Positions 1-8,356 of a DNA stretch of 64,000 nt are shown piece by piece. The stretch spans positions 124,001-188,000 of the forward strand of contig NZ_CAWVHE010000012.1 of the NCBI RefSeq assembly GCF_963929015.1. Direction: 5' to 3'. The translations under genes were made by a program, and so were the position numbers. This DNA comes from Merdimonas sp963929015 (GTDB lineage Bacteria > Bacillota > Clostridia > Lachnospirales > Lachnospiraceae). Each line of letters opens with the position of its first letter. The stretch's first letter is position 1. The notes under the pieces were generated by a model. It ran no database searches. It had not been told where the DNA came from and saw nothing but the letters and a program-made list of their open reading frames with translations.

Positions 1-2384
1 TGATCGACCATATAGACAATGGAAAGAGCAACGTCCAGAAGCTGGTGATCGGCACACAGGAGCCGGCGGAGCAGTTCTGGAATCCGGTACATTTTACCTA
101 TGACGGTACCACCATCACCGGATTATCTGACGCCGGGAAGGAAAGGCTCACCTTTGACACCTACCTTCGGATCCCGGATCAGACCGCGGACGGCAAAGAT
201 GTGACCGCGATCGGTAACAATGCGTTCGCAGCCAGCGGCATCACAGCAGTGCAGCTGCCGAAGGCTTTGCAGACCATCGGAACCGCAGCCTTCCGCGCCA
301 ATGAGATGACAGAAGTGGTGATCCCGGACAGCGTGACAAGCATCGCATCCGGTGCATTTACCAGTTGCGCGTCTCTTGAGAGCGTTACCCTTCCCAAGGG
401 GATTACCTCCATTGAGCAGGCATCCTTTAGTGGCACAGCGCTGAAAGAAGTGCTGATCCCAGAGGGTGTGACGACCATTGGAAGAATGGCATTTAACGGA
501 GCGCCGGTAGAGATACTGGTGATCCCCAATACCGTTACCGAGATCGGCGATCAGGCATTTTACGCAAACCATCTGACAGAGCTGATCATTCCGGCAAGCG
601 TGAAATCCATCGGAAAGAGCGCATTTTCACAGTATCCGGAGACCAGTCCTTCTTCCCTGGAGAAGCTGACCTTAAACGAAGGTCTGGAGTCGATCGCTTC
701 TGCGGCATTCCGCAAGAGTAATCTGACGACTGTTAATATCCCGTCCACGCTGAAAGAGCTTGATAAAGACGCTTTCCAGGACGGCGCAAAGGGACAGGTA
801 ATCCTGTACACGGAAAATAAAGAGCATGAAAAAGAGACGCCGACGTTTATCCCGGTAAGTGACGGACACAAGGTGATCTACACCAACCTGATCGGAACTG
901 GCTGGGAATATGACGACTTTACATTTGATGGTTCTGTAGTGACCGGCTGGTCAGAGCAGGGCAATCAGACCCGTCTTGCAAACAAGAACCTGGTGTTGCC
1001 GGCAGAAAATCCCGAGACCGGAGAGGCGATCACAGAGATCGGTGAGAATGCGTTCAAGATCCCGGATGAAGAGATCGAGCAGCTCAAAGACAGCGTTTCC
1101 TCGCCCAATGGCATGGAGACAGTAGTGATCCCGGATACCGTGACCAGGATTGGAAAGAAAGCATTTGAGTACAATAATTTTACAGAGATGACCTTTGGCG
1201 CTGCAGTGACTGAGATCGGAGAAAGCGCATTCCACGGCAACAAGCTGACGAAAGTAGTAATCCCGGATACGGTAACTACACTGGGAGCGGGCGTATTTTC
1301 CGAGAACAACATTACGGACCTGACCTTATCCAGGGGCGTGACCGTAATCCCGCAGGGCGCCTTTTCCATGAACATCCGCCTGGAGCAGGTGACGATCCCG
1401 GATACCGTAACCGAGATCGGAGAGATGGCGTTTGCAGGCGCAAGACTGATTAGCCTGGAGATTCCGGCTTCCGTAGAGAAGATCGGAAGAAAGGCCTTCC
1501 ATCTCCATCATCTGACCGAGCTTACCATTCCGGGCAATGTAAAGGAGATCGGCGAGTCCGCATTTGAAGGAACCTTTAAGGCCATCACATTAAAGAAACT
1601 GACCCTGGAAGAGGGCATTGAGTCCATCGGAAAATATGCCTTCAAGGAAGGATATCTGGAGAGCGTAGAGCTTCCGTCCAGCTTAAAAGAAATGGGCGAG
1701 GAGCCGTTCTACGGCAATGCCGGAACCAACGGCGACCATGTGGTGGTATGCTATACCTCCAATAAAGACCATCTGAAGTTCGGCGATTCCGCTTCTCACA
1801 AGATCGTTTATGTATATGAGGAGACAGGGCTTCCTTACGAGGATGTAAGCGCCGGCGAATGGTACTACGATGCAGTGAAGTATGCTTATGAGCACGGCCT
1901 GATGACCGGTCTTGATGATACGACCTTCGGACCAAACGAAAAGCTGGCAAGAGCACAGCTGGCCGTGATCCTGTATCGTCTCAATGGCTCTCCGGAAGTG
2001 GAGTATGACGATATCTTCCCGGATGTGCCGGAGAATGAATGGTATACCAATGCTGTCATCTGGGCGCAGCAAAATGGCATTGTCACCGGATACACCAACA
2101 CCGGTGAATTCAAGCCCGGCAACGACATCAGCCGCCAGGAGATCACAACTATGATGCACCGCTATGCCGAATATAAGGGATATTCCCTGGAAGGCGGAGC
2201 AGACTACGGAAACTATCCAGATGCGGCAATGGTTGCAGACTACGCCAAAGAGGCTATGAGCTGGGCGGTCGGCAACGGCATCATCAGCGGAAAGACCGAT
2301 CCGGTCAGCCTGGATCCACAGGGAGAAACCTATCGGTCCGAGTGCGCTACGATCATCATGCGATTCGCGGAAGCATTCGAATAA
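1..2384 (+). CDS. BspA-type leucine-rich-repeat surface protein with three SLH domains (5' end outside window)
   Basis: The frame is open from base 3, so the true start and signal peptide lie upstream; the GTG at 45 is only the first internal start-like codon. Two blocks of BspA/LRR_5 repeats (AF-x-x-x-x-L-x-x-V-x-I-P-x-x-V-T-x-I-G pattern) lie at about nt 180-780 and 1020-1700. Each block opens with a similar cap (FTYDGTTITGLSD and FTFDGSVVTGWSE), so the protein contains an internal duplication. Three SLH domains follow at about nt 1830-2380, with the hallmark GLMTGLDDTTFGPNEKLARA and a final RSECATIIMRF. LRR_5 proteins are typically adhesins or host-contact proteins, and SLH triplets bind pyruvylated wall polymer. 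A surface location is inferred; the ligand is unknown. A palindromic repeat starts three bases after the stop. Confidence 0.9.
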   Translation, partial: IDHIDNGKSNVQKLVIGTQEPAEQFWNPVHFTYDGTTITGLSDAGKERLTFDTYLRIPDQTADGKDVTAIGNNAFAASGITAVQLPKALQTIGTAAFRANEMTEVVIPDSVTSIASGAFTSCASLESVTLPKGITSIEQASFSGTALKEVLIPEGVTTIGRMAFNGAPVEILVIPNTVTEIGDQAFYANHLTELIIPASVKSIGKSAFSQYPETSPSSLEKLTLNEGLESIASAAFRKSNLTTVNIPSTLKELDKDAFQDGAKGQVILYTENKEHEKETPTFIPVSDGHKVIYTNLIGTGWEYDDFTFDGSVVTGWSEQGNQTRLANKNLVLPAENPETGEAITEIGENAFKIPDEEIEQLKDSVSSPNGMETVVIPDTVTRIGKKAFEYNNFTEMTFGAAVTEIGESAFHGNKLTKVVIPDTVTTLGAGVFSENNITDLTLSRGVTVIPQGAFSMNIRLEQVTIPDTVTEIGEMAFAGARLISLEIPASVEKIGRKAFHLHHLTELTIPGNVKEIGESAFEGTFKAITLKKLTLEEGIESIGKYAFKEGYLESVELPSSLKEMGEEPFYGNAGTNGDHVVVCYTSNKDHLKFGDSASHKIVYVYEETGLPYEDVSAGEWYYDAVKYAYEHGLMTGLDDTTFGPNEKLARAQLAVILYRLNGSPEVEYDDIFPDVPENEWYTNAVIWAQQNGIVTGYTNTGEFKPGNDISRQEITTMMHRYAEYKGYSLEGGADYGNYPDAAMVADYAKEAMSWAVGNGIISGKTDPVSLDPQGETYRSECATIIMRFAEAFE

Positions 2385-2386
2385 TC

Positions 2387-2428
2387 CATTGGGGACGGGG
2401 GATTTTTAAAAATCCCCCGTCCCCAATG
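2387..2428. repeat. GGGGACGGGGGATTT palindrome, copy 1
   Basis: A perfect 42-bp inverted repeat with no loop (21 + 21). The core GGGGACGGGGGATTT and its complement are extended by the local arms CATT/AATG. It lies 2 bp past the stop of the first SLH gene. It forms a doublet with the copy at 2511-2558, separated by a spacer that carries TGTGGATAG (2469-2477) and TGTGGAAAA (2491-2499). It could act as a transcription terminator, but no T-run follows it. Confidence 0.9.
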
Positions 2429-2510
2429 CTTTAAAGCGGGAAGTTATCCCCCGAATGTGAATAGTTGGTGTGGATAGCGTGTTAAAATTGTGTGGAAAAT
2501 GAAAGTTGAC

Positions 2511-2558
2511 GTCGAATGGGGACGGGGGATTTCTGGAAATCCCCCGTCCCCATTCGAC
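2511..2558. repeat. GGGGACGGGGGATTT palindrome, copy 2
   Basis: A 48-bp palindrome, perfect except at the central pair. The locus-specific arms are GTCGAAT and ATTCGAC. Its right end overlaps the -35 box of the next gene's predicted promoter, so hairpin extrusion or a protein bound there could affect initiation. Confidence 0.9.
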
Positions 2559-2582
2559 AAGCGGCAAAAAATGCGCTATAAT
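2554..2582 (+). promoter_or_regulatory. Predicted sigma-A-type promoter for the glucosaminidase-SLH gene
   Basis: TCGACA (2554-2559, 5/6 match to TTGACA), a 17-bp spacer, then a perfect TATAAT (2577-2582). The start codon is about 48 bp downstream. The -35 box overlaps the right arm of the preceding palindrome. Confidence 0.6.
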
Positions 2583-2630
2583 ATAGGCGACTATTGCAAT
2601 TATGACTTGTGAGGCAGAAAGGAGAGTATA

Positions 2631-4676
2631 TTGATTATGAACAAAGGGGCAAGAAATTTGCTTCTGGCCGCCGGGTGTCTGGCGTTTTCCGGGGTGTTTG
2701 GCCTGACAGCGCACGCGGAGGAGCTCCAGGACATGAATCCGTACCGGCAGCAGACCGTGACTGCCATGGACGAATATGGCAATATTACGGAGATTGGCGA
2801 TTCGGAAGGGATCATTGATGAGGGAAGCGGGAACACAAAGTCCGGAGGAGACCGGACGCTGCAGTCTTCTACCACGAAGATTGTAAATTTTAATACGAAA
2901 AATAATCAGGTGACGAATTACACTGAGGACGGTACGGGCAATCTTGGCTATACCAATGGCGACTATGGCGCGGACGCTGCGTTTCTTGGCGAAAGCAATG
3001 GAAAGGTGAAGTTTATGATGTCCGGCGTGGTGGGCTGGGTCAATGCGTCAGAGGTGCAGGTCATAGAGGTGTCCCAGGCTGCGGTGGTCAGCGGATACCA
3101 TGTGGAGAATGGCCGGCTGATCCACGGCGTGGTTCACGACATGACGACTCCCGGTTACCGGACGAAGCTGGATAATGGAGCGGCTCCTTCTTATCTGAAG
3201 GCAGATGTGAAATATTACAGTTATGACGGCCATTATTTTTATCAGGATTATTCCGTCATGCTGAAGGATTACCAGAACAATACCAGGGCCAACTCGGTGA
3301 ACCCGAATACGCCTTATTACAATTATTATCAGTATCTGCCGTTCCGCAGCGTCACCAGCTACAGCGCAGATACACTGAGCTCCATGATCAATCAGAAGAC
3401 GTCTTCATACAACCATTCCCTGATGTCCAACCGGGGCAGTGATTTTGTCAATGCACAGAATACTTACGGCGTCAACGCGCTTCTGATGACTGGTATCGCG
3501 GCCAATGAAAGCGCCTGGGGCACCAGCAATATCGCCCAGACGAAAAACAATCTCTTTGGCCTGAATGCCACAGACGCCAATCCGGGCGAAAATGCCAGTG
3601 TATTTGAAAGCGTCCAGGCGTGCATCAATGATTTCGCAAACGGATGGCTTTCCAAAGGGTATCTCTATCCCAGGGACAGCCGGTATTGCGGCGGATTTCT
3701 GGGAAATAAAGCCAGCGGACTGGGAGTAAAATATGCTTCCGATCCTTACTGGGGAGAGCGGAACGCCAACCTGGTCTATGCCCTGGACAAGCTGCAGGGA
3801 AATCAGGATTACCAGAGATATACCATCGGTGTAAAGGATACGATTTCCCCGGCTCACAACAGCCTGAATGTATATAAGGAGGCAAGCACGTCTTCGACAT
3901 TGCTGTACGAAACAGGCAAGGCGTCCTGCTATGCGATGCTGATCCTGGATGAGAATCCGTCCGGCGGCTTTTACAAGATCCAGAGCGATGGAGTGCTGAC
4001 AGACGGCAGGACAGCGGTTACCAATGCAACGGGGAATTATCACTACGGCACCATGTACGCCTACATTCCCACAGGCAGCGTTTATGTGGCCTCCAAGGGG
4101 AGCGGCGGCATTTCCTATTCCCCCTTCCAGGACGTAAGCTCCGCCCAGTGGTTTTATGAGGCGGTGATGTATGTCAATGACAAAGGTCTGATGACCGGCC
4201 TTGACAGCCAGCATTTCGGGCCGGCAGATGATCTGGCCCGCGCCCAGTTTGCCGTCATCCTGCATCGGATGAATGGAAAGCCGGAAGTGTCATTTTCACA
4301 GAAGTTTCCGGATATCGGTCCTGGAGAATGGTATACCAGTGCAGTGCTCTGGGCAAGCAATGAGGGAATCGTGACCGGATACACGGACACAGGCCTGTTC
4401 GGTCCGTCGGATGAGATTACCAGGGAGCAGATGGCGGCCATGATGTACCGGTATGCACAGAGCAAAGGATACGACGTCAGCCAGAAAGCAGACTACAGCA
4501 AATATCCGGACGCTGCAAATGTGCAGGACTTTGCCAAAGAAGCCATGTCCTGGGCGGTAGGAACCGGGATCATCACCGGCACCAATGAAGGAACCCGGCT
4601 GAATCCCCAGGGAAATGCCAACCGGGCAGAGTGCGCCACGATCATTATGAGATTTACAGAGAAATACGGAATGTAA
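2631..4676 (+). CDS. Glucosaminidase-domain (GH73-like) autolysin with three SLH domains
   Basis: 681 aa. A signal peptide ends near residue 29 (LTAHA-E). An SH3-like stretch lies near residues 115-145. The catalytic region (about 270-390) carries YGVNALLMTGIAANESAWG and NNLFGLNA, the pattern of bacterial endo-beta-N-acetylglucosaminidases; the Glu of NES (about 293) is the likely catalytic acid. A second SH3-like segment lies around 405-460 and three SLH domains fill about 500-681. It probably cleaves peptidoglycan glycan strands at the cell surface. The start is TTG at 2631, six bases after AAAGGAG (2618-2624); the ATG at 2637 is a possible alternative but sits 12 bases away. Its third SLH domain is nearly identical at DNA level to that of the gene at 7071. 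Confidence 0.88.
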   Translation: MIMNKGARNLLLAAGCLAFSGVFGLTAHAEELQDMNPYRQQTVTAMDEYGNITEIGDSEGIIDEGSGNTKSGGDRTLQSSTTKIVNFNTKNNQVTNYTEDGTGNLGYTNGDYGADAAFLGESNGKVKFMMSGVVGWVNASEVQVIEVSQAAVVSGYHVENGRLIHGVVHDMTTPGYRTKLDNGAAPSYLKADVKYYSYDGHYFYQDYSVMLKDYQNNTRANSVNPNTPYYNYYQYLPFRSVTSYSADTLSSMINQKTSSYNHSLMSNRGSDFVNAQNTYGVNALLMTGIAANESAWGTSNIAQTKNNLFGLNATDANPGENASVFESVQACINDFANGWLSKGYLYPRDSRYCGGFLGNKASGLGVKYASDPYWGERNANLVYALDKLQGNQDYQRYTIGVKDTISPAHNSLNVYKEASTSSTLLYETGKASCYAMLILDENPSGGFYKIQSDGVLTDGRTAVTNATGNYHYGTMYAYIPTGSVYVASKGSGGISYSPFQDVSSAQWFYEAVMYVNDKGLMTGLDSQHFGPADDLARAQFAVILHRMNGKPEVSFSQKFPDIGPGEWYTSAVLWASNEGIVTGYTDTGLFGPSDEITREQMAAMMYRYAQSKGYDVSQKADYSKYPDAANVQDFAKEAMSWAVGTGIITGTNEGTRLNPQGNANRAECATIIMRFTEKYGM

Positions 4677-4695
4677 TCCGTCAGAGAAATAAGAG

Positions 4696-4743
4696 TTGAA
4701 ACAGAGGCTGAAATAGAGACTGAAACAGAGACTGAAATAAGGG
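4696..4743. repeat. Four-copy 12-bp tandem repeat
   Basis: Four imperfect 12-bp units of the form CTGAAA(C/T)AGAGA lie between two SLH genes, just before the hairpin at 4740-4778. A different 12-bp array precedes the gene at 7071. Confidence 0.75.
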
Positions 4744-4778
4744 CTGACATCCGGCGAAAAAAGTTGGATGTCAGCCCT
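4740..4778 (+). terminator. Hairpin, possible terminator
   Basis: A 13-bp perfect stem (AGGGCTGACATCC with its complement) around a 13-base loop, followed only by GTTTGTG, so the U-tract is weak. It sits 64 bp after the preceding stop and would best end that transcript. A TATGAT (4787-4792) just downstream could be the -10 of the next gene, but no good -35 was found. Confidence 0.55.
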
Positions 4779-4831
4779 GTTTGTGATATGATATATCTGA
4801 AAATGTAGCAGTATGAGGAGGTGCTTATTTT

Positions 4832-6970
4832 ATGAGGAAACAAGTATGGAAGACAACGGCGGCGGTGGCTCTTGCTGCTCTGATGGCTGTGCCGTCCGGG
4901 TCCGTGGCTTTTGCTTCTGAAGCAGAGGCGGACGCTCCGGAAGCCCAGGTGCAGGAGCAGGCAGCCGGCGAAGAAGCGGCCCAGGTGCAGGAGGAAGCAG
5001 CCGGAGAGGAAGCGGCCGAGGCTCCGGATCGGGAGCTTTCCTGGTATAACAGAGGAGATGCTATTAATGTCGGTGACAACAAAGAGTGGGAAGGCGTGGT
5101 TGACAATGAGGACAATACCGTCGTCCTGACGGGAAGCAATACCCTTGACTGGGCGTCGTCGAAGACGCTGGAGATCCCGGCAAAGGTAGGGAAATATACG
5201 GTTGTCGGTGTGAGCGGTTATCTGGATGGTTTTAGCATAATGTCTCCTGGGGTAATCACCACGGTAAAATTCCCCAATACCGTAAGCTTTATTGAGGATG
5301 GAGCTTTTTCGCAGTTTACGAATGTTACTACCGTATATCTTCCGGATAATACGGGATATGACGGAATTGATGCATGGAACAATCCGTTTTCGGGATGTAC
5401 TAAGATTGAAACCGTGTATGCAAATGTTTATTCACTGGATCATGAAGATCTACGCAACAGTCTGAAAACCATTACCTATTATGATGGTGTAACCCAGATA
5501 AATGGGACACCGTATTTCGGCCTTTCTACATATGCAGAATTAACCACAATTAATCTGCCGGCCAGCATCGAGCGCTTCGGCTGGGGAAATTCACCGAAAC
5601 TTTCCGCATTGAATTGTCCGAAGCCAATCAGCCAGATTATTGTAACGACTACCCAAAATTGCCCGAATCTGCGTATTCCAGTAAATGCAGGTGTGACAGC
5701 TATTACAGATGCTTATAAGAACAGTGGCATTACATCCATTACCCTGCAGTTGCCGCAAGGCGGCTCTGGCAATGCGAAAGATGCCTTTATCAACTGCCCC
5801 AATCTTACCGGGATTTATGTGACAGATCCGAATGGAGAATTCCACTCAGAGGACGGAGTTTTATGGTGGAATGACGATCTCTACGCATATCCGGCGGGCA
5901 AGAGTCAGGCCGGCAACTACGATGTTCCGGAGAATACGAAGTGTATTTACCTGTACGCGTTTGATTCGTGCAAGTTTGATACCATTACCTTCCCGGAAAA
6001 TATCAATCCGAGCTTTTACTTTGACTCTGATGATACGATAGCGACTCCAAGAGAAAGCTTTCTGGAGAATACTGGTTTCACTAAAGTAAGACTGGTGGCT
6101 GGAAGCGAGGTGCCGTATTCAAATTCAGCGGAGGATCTGGCGGACAGACTGGAGATTGCGCCAAGCCAGGTGGAATTTTATCTTGGAAATACTTACAAGA
6201 TTTCCTATAACCTGGACGGAGGAACCAATGATCCGGCCAATCCCACTTCTTACCGGGCCGGCGAGGATCCGGTGACCTTAAAGAATCCGACGAAAAAGGG
6301 ATCTGTTTTCCTTGGATGGAAGAGAAATGATGTGGCCGATGGTTACGAAAATACCACACAACGCGCGTATAACGGATATTTTACAGATTATACGTTTACC
6401 GCATGCTGGAGCACAGACCTTCCCTATAATGATGTGGGTAAGGAAACCTGGTTCTATGAATATGTAGGAAATGTTTATGAGAAGGGGCTGATGACCGGGC
6501 TGGATGACACTACATTTGGTCCGACAGCAAATCTGGCCCGCGCCCAGTTTGCCGTCATCCTGTACCGGATGAACGGGGAGCCGGAAGTGACATACAGCGC
6601 ACAGTTCCCGGATGTGGCAGACGAGCAGTGGTATACGGACGCCATTCTCTGGGCGGCAGATACAGGCGTTGTGACCGGATATAGTGACACCGGAAAATTT
6701 GGGCCGTCTGACAACATCAATCGGGAGCAGATGGCAGTGATGATGTACCGCTACGCAAAGTATAAAGGATATGACACCAGCGCACAGGCAAATCTGAATA
6801 CCTTCCCGGATCATGCAAGTGTCAACGTATTCGCAAAAGAAGCCATGTCCTGGTGCGTGGCCGAAGGCATCATTACCGGAGATAAAGGAAACTTAAGTCC
6901 GCAGAAAAGCGCCAACCGTGCAGAATGCGCTACCATTATCACAAGATATCTGGATAAAGTGGAAGAATAA
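4832..6970 (+). CDS. LRR-like surface protein with InlB-type repeat and three SLH domains
   Basis: 712 aa. A signal peptide ends near residue 28 (VAFAS). An Ala/Glu/Gln-rich stretch with repeated QAAGEEAA-type units covers residues 29-68. A degenerate LRR_5 region (about 85-440) follows, including the typical segment EDGVLWWNDDLYAYPAGKSQ. An InlB B-repeat/Listeria-Bacteroides module (about 452-525; ISYNLDGGTNDPANP and FLGWKR) precedes three SLH domains (about 530-712). The start follows GAGGAGGT. The likely role is a wall-polymer-bound adhesin; the ligand is unknown. SLH1-2 closely match those of the next gene, while SLH3 is divergent (AVAEGIITG, RYLDKVEE). Confidence 0.87.
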   Translation: MRKQVWKTTAAVALAALMAVPSGSVAFASEAEADAPEAQVQEQAAGEEAAQVQEEAAGEEAAEAPDRELSWYNRGDAINVGDNKEWEGVVDNEDNTVVLTGSNTLDWASSKTLEIPAKVGKYTVVGVSGYLDGFSIMSPGVITTVKFPNTVSFIEDGAFSQFTNVTTVYLPDNTGYDGIDAWNNPFSGCTKIETVYANVYSLDHEDLRNSLKTITYYDGVTQINGTPYFGLSTYAELTTINLPASIERFGWGNSPKLSALNCPKPISQIIVTTTQNCPNLRIPVNAGVTAITDAYKNSGITSITLQLPQGGSGNAKDAFINCPNLTGIYVTDPNGEFHSEDGVLWWNDDLYAYPAGKSQAGNYDVPENTKCIYLYAFDSCKFDTITFPENINPSFYFDSDDTIATPRESFLENTGFTKVRLVAGSEVPYSNSAEDLADRLEIAPSQVEFYLGNTYKISYNLDGGTNDPANPTSYRAGEDPVTLKNPTKKGSVFLGWKRNDVADGYENTTQRAYNGYFTDYTFTACWSTDLPYNDVGKETWFYEYVGNVYEKGLMTGLDDTTFGPTANLARAQFAVILYRMNGEPEVTYSAQFPDVADEQWYTDAILWAADTGVVTGYSDTGKFGPSDNINREQMAVMMYRYAKYKGYDTSAQANLNTFPDHASVNVFAKEAMSWCVAEGIITGDKGNLSPQKSANRAECATIITRYLDKVEE

Positions 6971-6988
6971 TCCGGCAGATTATTCCGG

Positions 6989-7048
6989 GAATCATTCATG
7001 GAATCATTCATGGGATCATTCATGAAATCATTCATGGAATCATTCAGA
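6989..7048. repeat. Five-copy 12-bp tandem repeat in a 5' leader
   Basis: Five near-identical 12-bp units (GAATCATTCATG), the last diverging to GAATCATTCAGA, fill most of the gap between two SLH genes and end about 16 bp before the ribosome site of the gene at 7071. Copy-number change by slippage would alter leader length. Confidence 0.85.
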
Positions 7049-7070
7049 AGCATCCATGGAGGTGTGAGGT

Positions 7071-8246
7071 ATGAAGAAAACTGGAAAGAAAAGAATCTCT
7101 CTGGTTCTGGCGCTGCTGTTTGCGGCAGCGTCCGGCCAGCTGGCCGCGCCAAATGTAAGGGCTGCAGAAATGGATCCGGAAGCGATGCAGGTGAAAGAAG
7201 CGGCTGCGGAAATGGGTCTGGAAGCGATGCAGGTGAAAGAAGCGGCTGCGGAAATGGATTCTGAAGTGAAAGATATAGAAATAGGACAGTATCTGGATGA
7301 GGAAAAGCCGGAAGTCGTGGCAGAACTTCTGGATATGGATCCTGCTGCCACCCGGTTTTTCGGGGAGGCCGGGATCGCATATGAAAAAGAAGGGCTGTTT
7401 CTGGAGTATTACGGAGATACCGGAAGCTCATGGAATGCAGTCCTTCCGATAACCTTTACCGCCACAGATGACGGAGCCAGCTATCACGGTATTTCCTGCG
7501 GAGTCTCCAGGGAGACCGTAGATCATGTCATGCGAGAAGAGGGCTGGTATACCTGGCATGCAAACAGTCAGTCGGCCAGTTATATGAAAGAAGCGAACAG
7601 GCGATGGTATACTTTTTATGTCAGCCTTTCCAATGAGGGAGTAACGGACTGGGAATGGATCAACTGGACCCAGGGAGACTTTGGCGAAGTTCCTTTCCCG
7701 GATGTTCCGGAAAACGCCTGGTTCTTTGAACCAGTGCGTTATGTACACAGGAACTGGCTGATGACCGGCTTAAGCAACGGAAACTTTGGCCCGGGAGAAA
7801 ACCTGGCCCGCGCTCAGTTTGCCGTCATCCTGTATCGGATGAACGGGGAGCCGGAGGTGACATACACTACACGATTCCCGGATGTGGCAGCCGGACAGTG
7901 GTATACGGACGCCATTCTCTGGGCGGCGGATACAGGCGTTGTGACTGGCTATAGTGACACCGGAAACTTTGGTCCGTCCGACAACATCAACCGGGAGCAG
8001 ATGGCGGTCATGATGTACCGCTACGCACAGGATAAAGGATACGACGTCAGCCAGAAAGCAGACTACAGCAAATATCCGGATGCCGGATATGTCAATACAT
8101 TTGCCAAAGAAGCCATGTCCTGGGCGGTAGGAACCGGGATCATCACCGGCACCGATGAAGGAACCCGGCTGAATCCCCAGGGAAATGCCAACCGGGCAGA
8201 GTGCGCCACGATCATTATGAGATTTTGTGAAAAATATGGAAACTAA
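7071..8246 (+). CDS. Small secreted protein with three SLH domains
   Basis: 391 aa, the shortest SLH protein here. A signal peptide ends near residue 32 (NVRAAE). Directly after it come two copies of a 14-residue unit, EAMQVKEAAAEM. The central region (about 75-205) matches no family I recognise; it has Trp/Tyr-rich stretches such as EEGWYTWHANSQSASYMKEA. SLH domains occupy about 208-391. The start follows GGAGGTGAGG. The SLH block looks mosaic: SLH1-2 resemble the gene at 4832, SLH3 the gene at 2631. Function beyond surface display is unknown. Confidence 0.85.
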   Translation: MKKTGKKRISLVLALLFAAASGQLAAPNVRAAEMDPEAMQVKEAAAEMGLEAMQVKEAAAEMDSEVKDIEIGQYLDEEKPEVVAELLDMDPAATRFFGEAGIAYEKEGLFLEYYGDTGSSWNAVLPITFTATDDGASYHGISCGVSRETVDHVMREEGWYTWHANSQSASYMKEANRRWYTFYVSLSNEGVTDWEWINWTQGDFGEVPFPDVPENAWFFEPVRYVHRNWLMTGLSNGNFGPGENLARAQFAVILYRMNGEPEVTYTTRFPDVAAGQWYTDAILWAADTGVVTGYSDTGNFGPSDNINREQMAVMMYRYAQDKGYDVSQKADYSKYPDAGYVNTFAKEAMSWAVGTGIITGTDEGTRLNPQGNANRAECATIIMRFCEKYGN

Positions 8247-8306
8247 AGAATAATAAACACATTGTGGAAAACCGGGTGGAAAAGTCGGTGGATAAAATGT
8301 GGATAA

Positions 8307-8356
8307 AATCAATTGGGGACGGGGGATTTCTGAAAATCCCCCGTCCCCAATTGATT
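8307..8356. repeat. GGGGACGGGGGATTT palindrome, copy 3
   Basis: A 50-bp palindrome with arms AATCAATT/AATTGATT and a 4-base centre (CTGA). It lies between convergent genes and overlaps the stop codon of the minus-strand glycosyltransferase by two bases. TGTGGATAA (8298-8306) abuts its left end, with GTGGAAAA-type motifs just before. It may serve as a two-way terminator. Confidence 0.9.

Noticed and set aside
2387..2428. Classical intrinsic terminator
   Set aside because: The stem is strong but no T-run follows in either direction, so it is called a repeat with possible terminator activity only.
2387..2558. Replication origin because of DnaA-box-like motifs
   Set aside because: The motifs recur at five loci in ordinary intergenic DNA, with no dnaA, dnaN or AT-rich unwinding region nearby.
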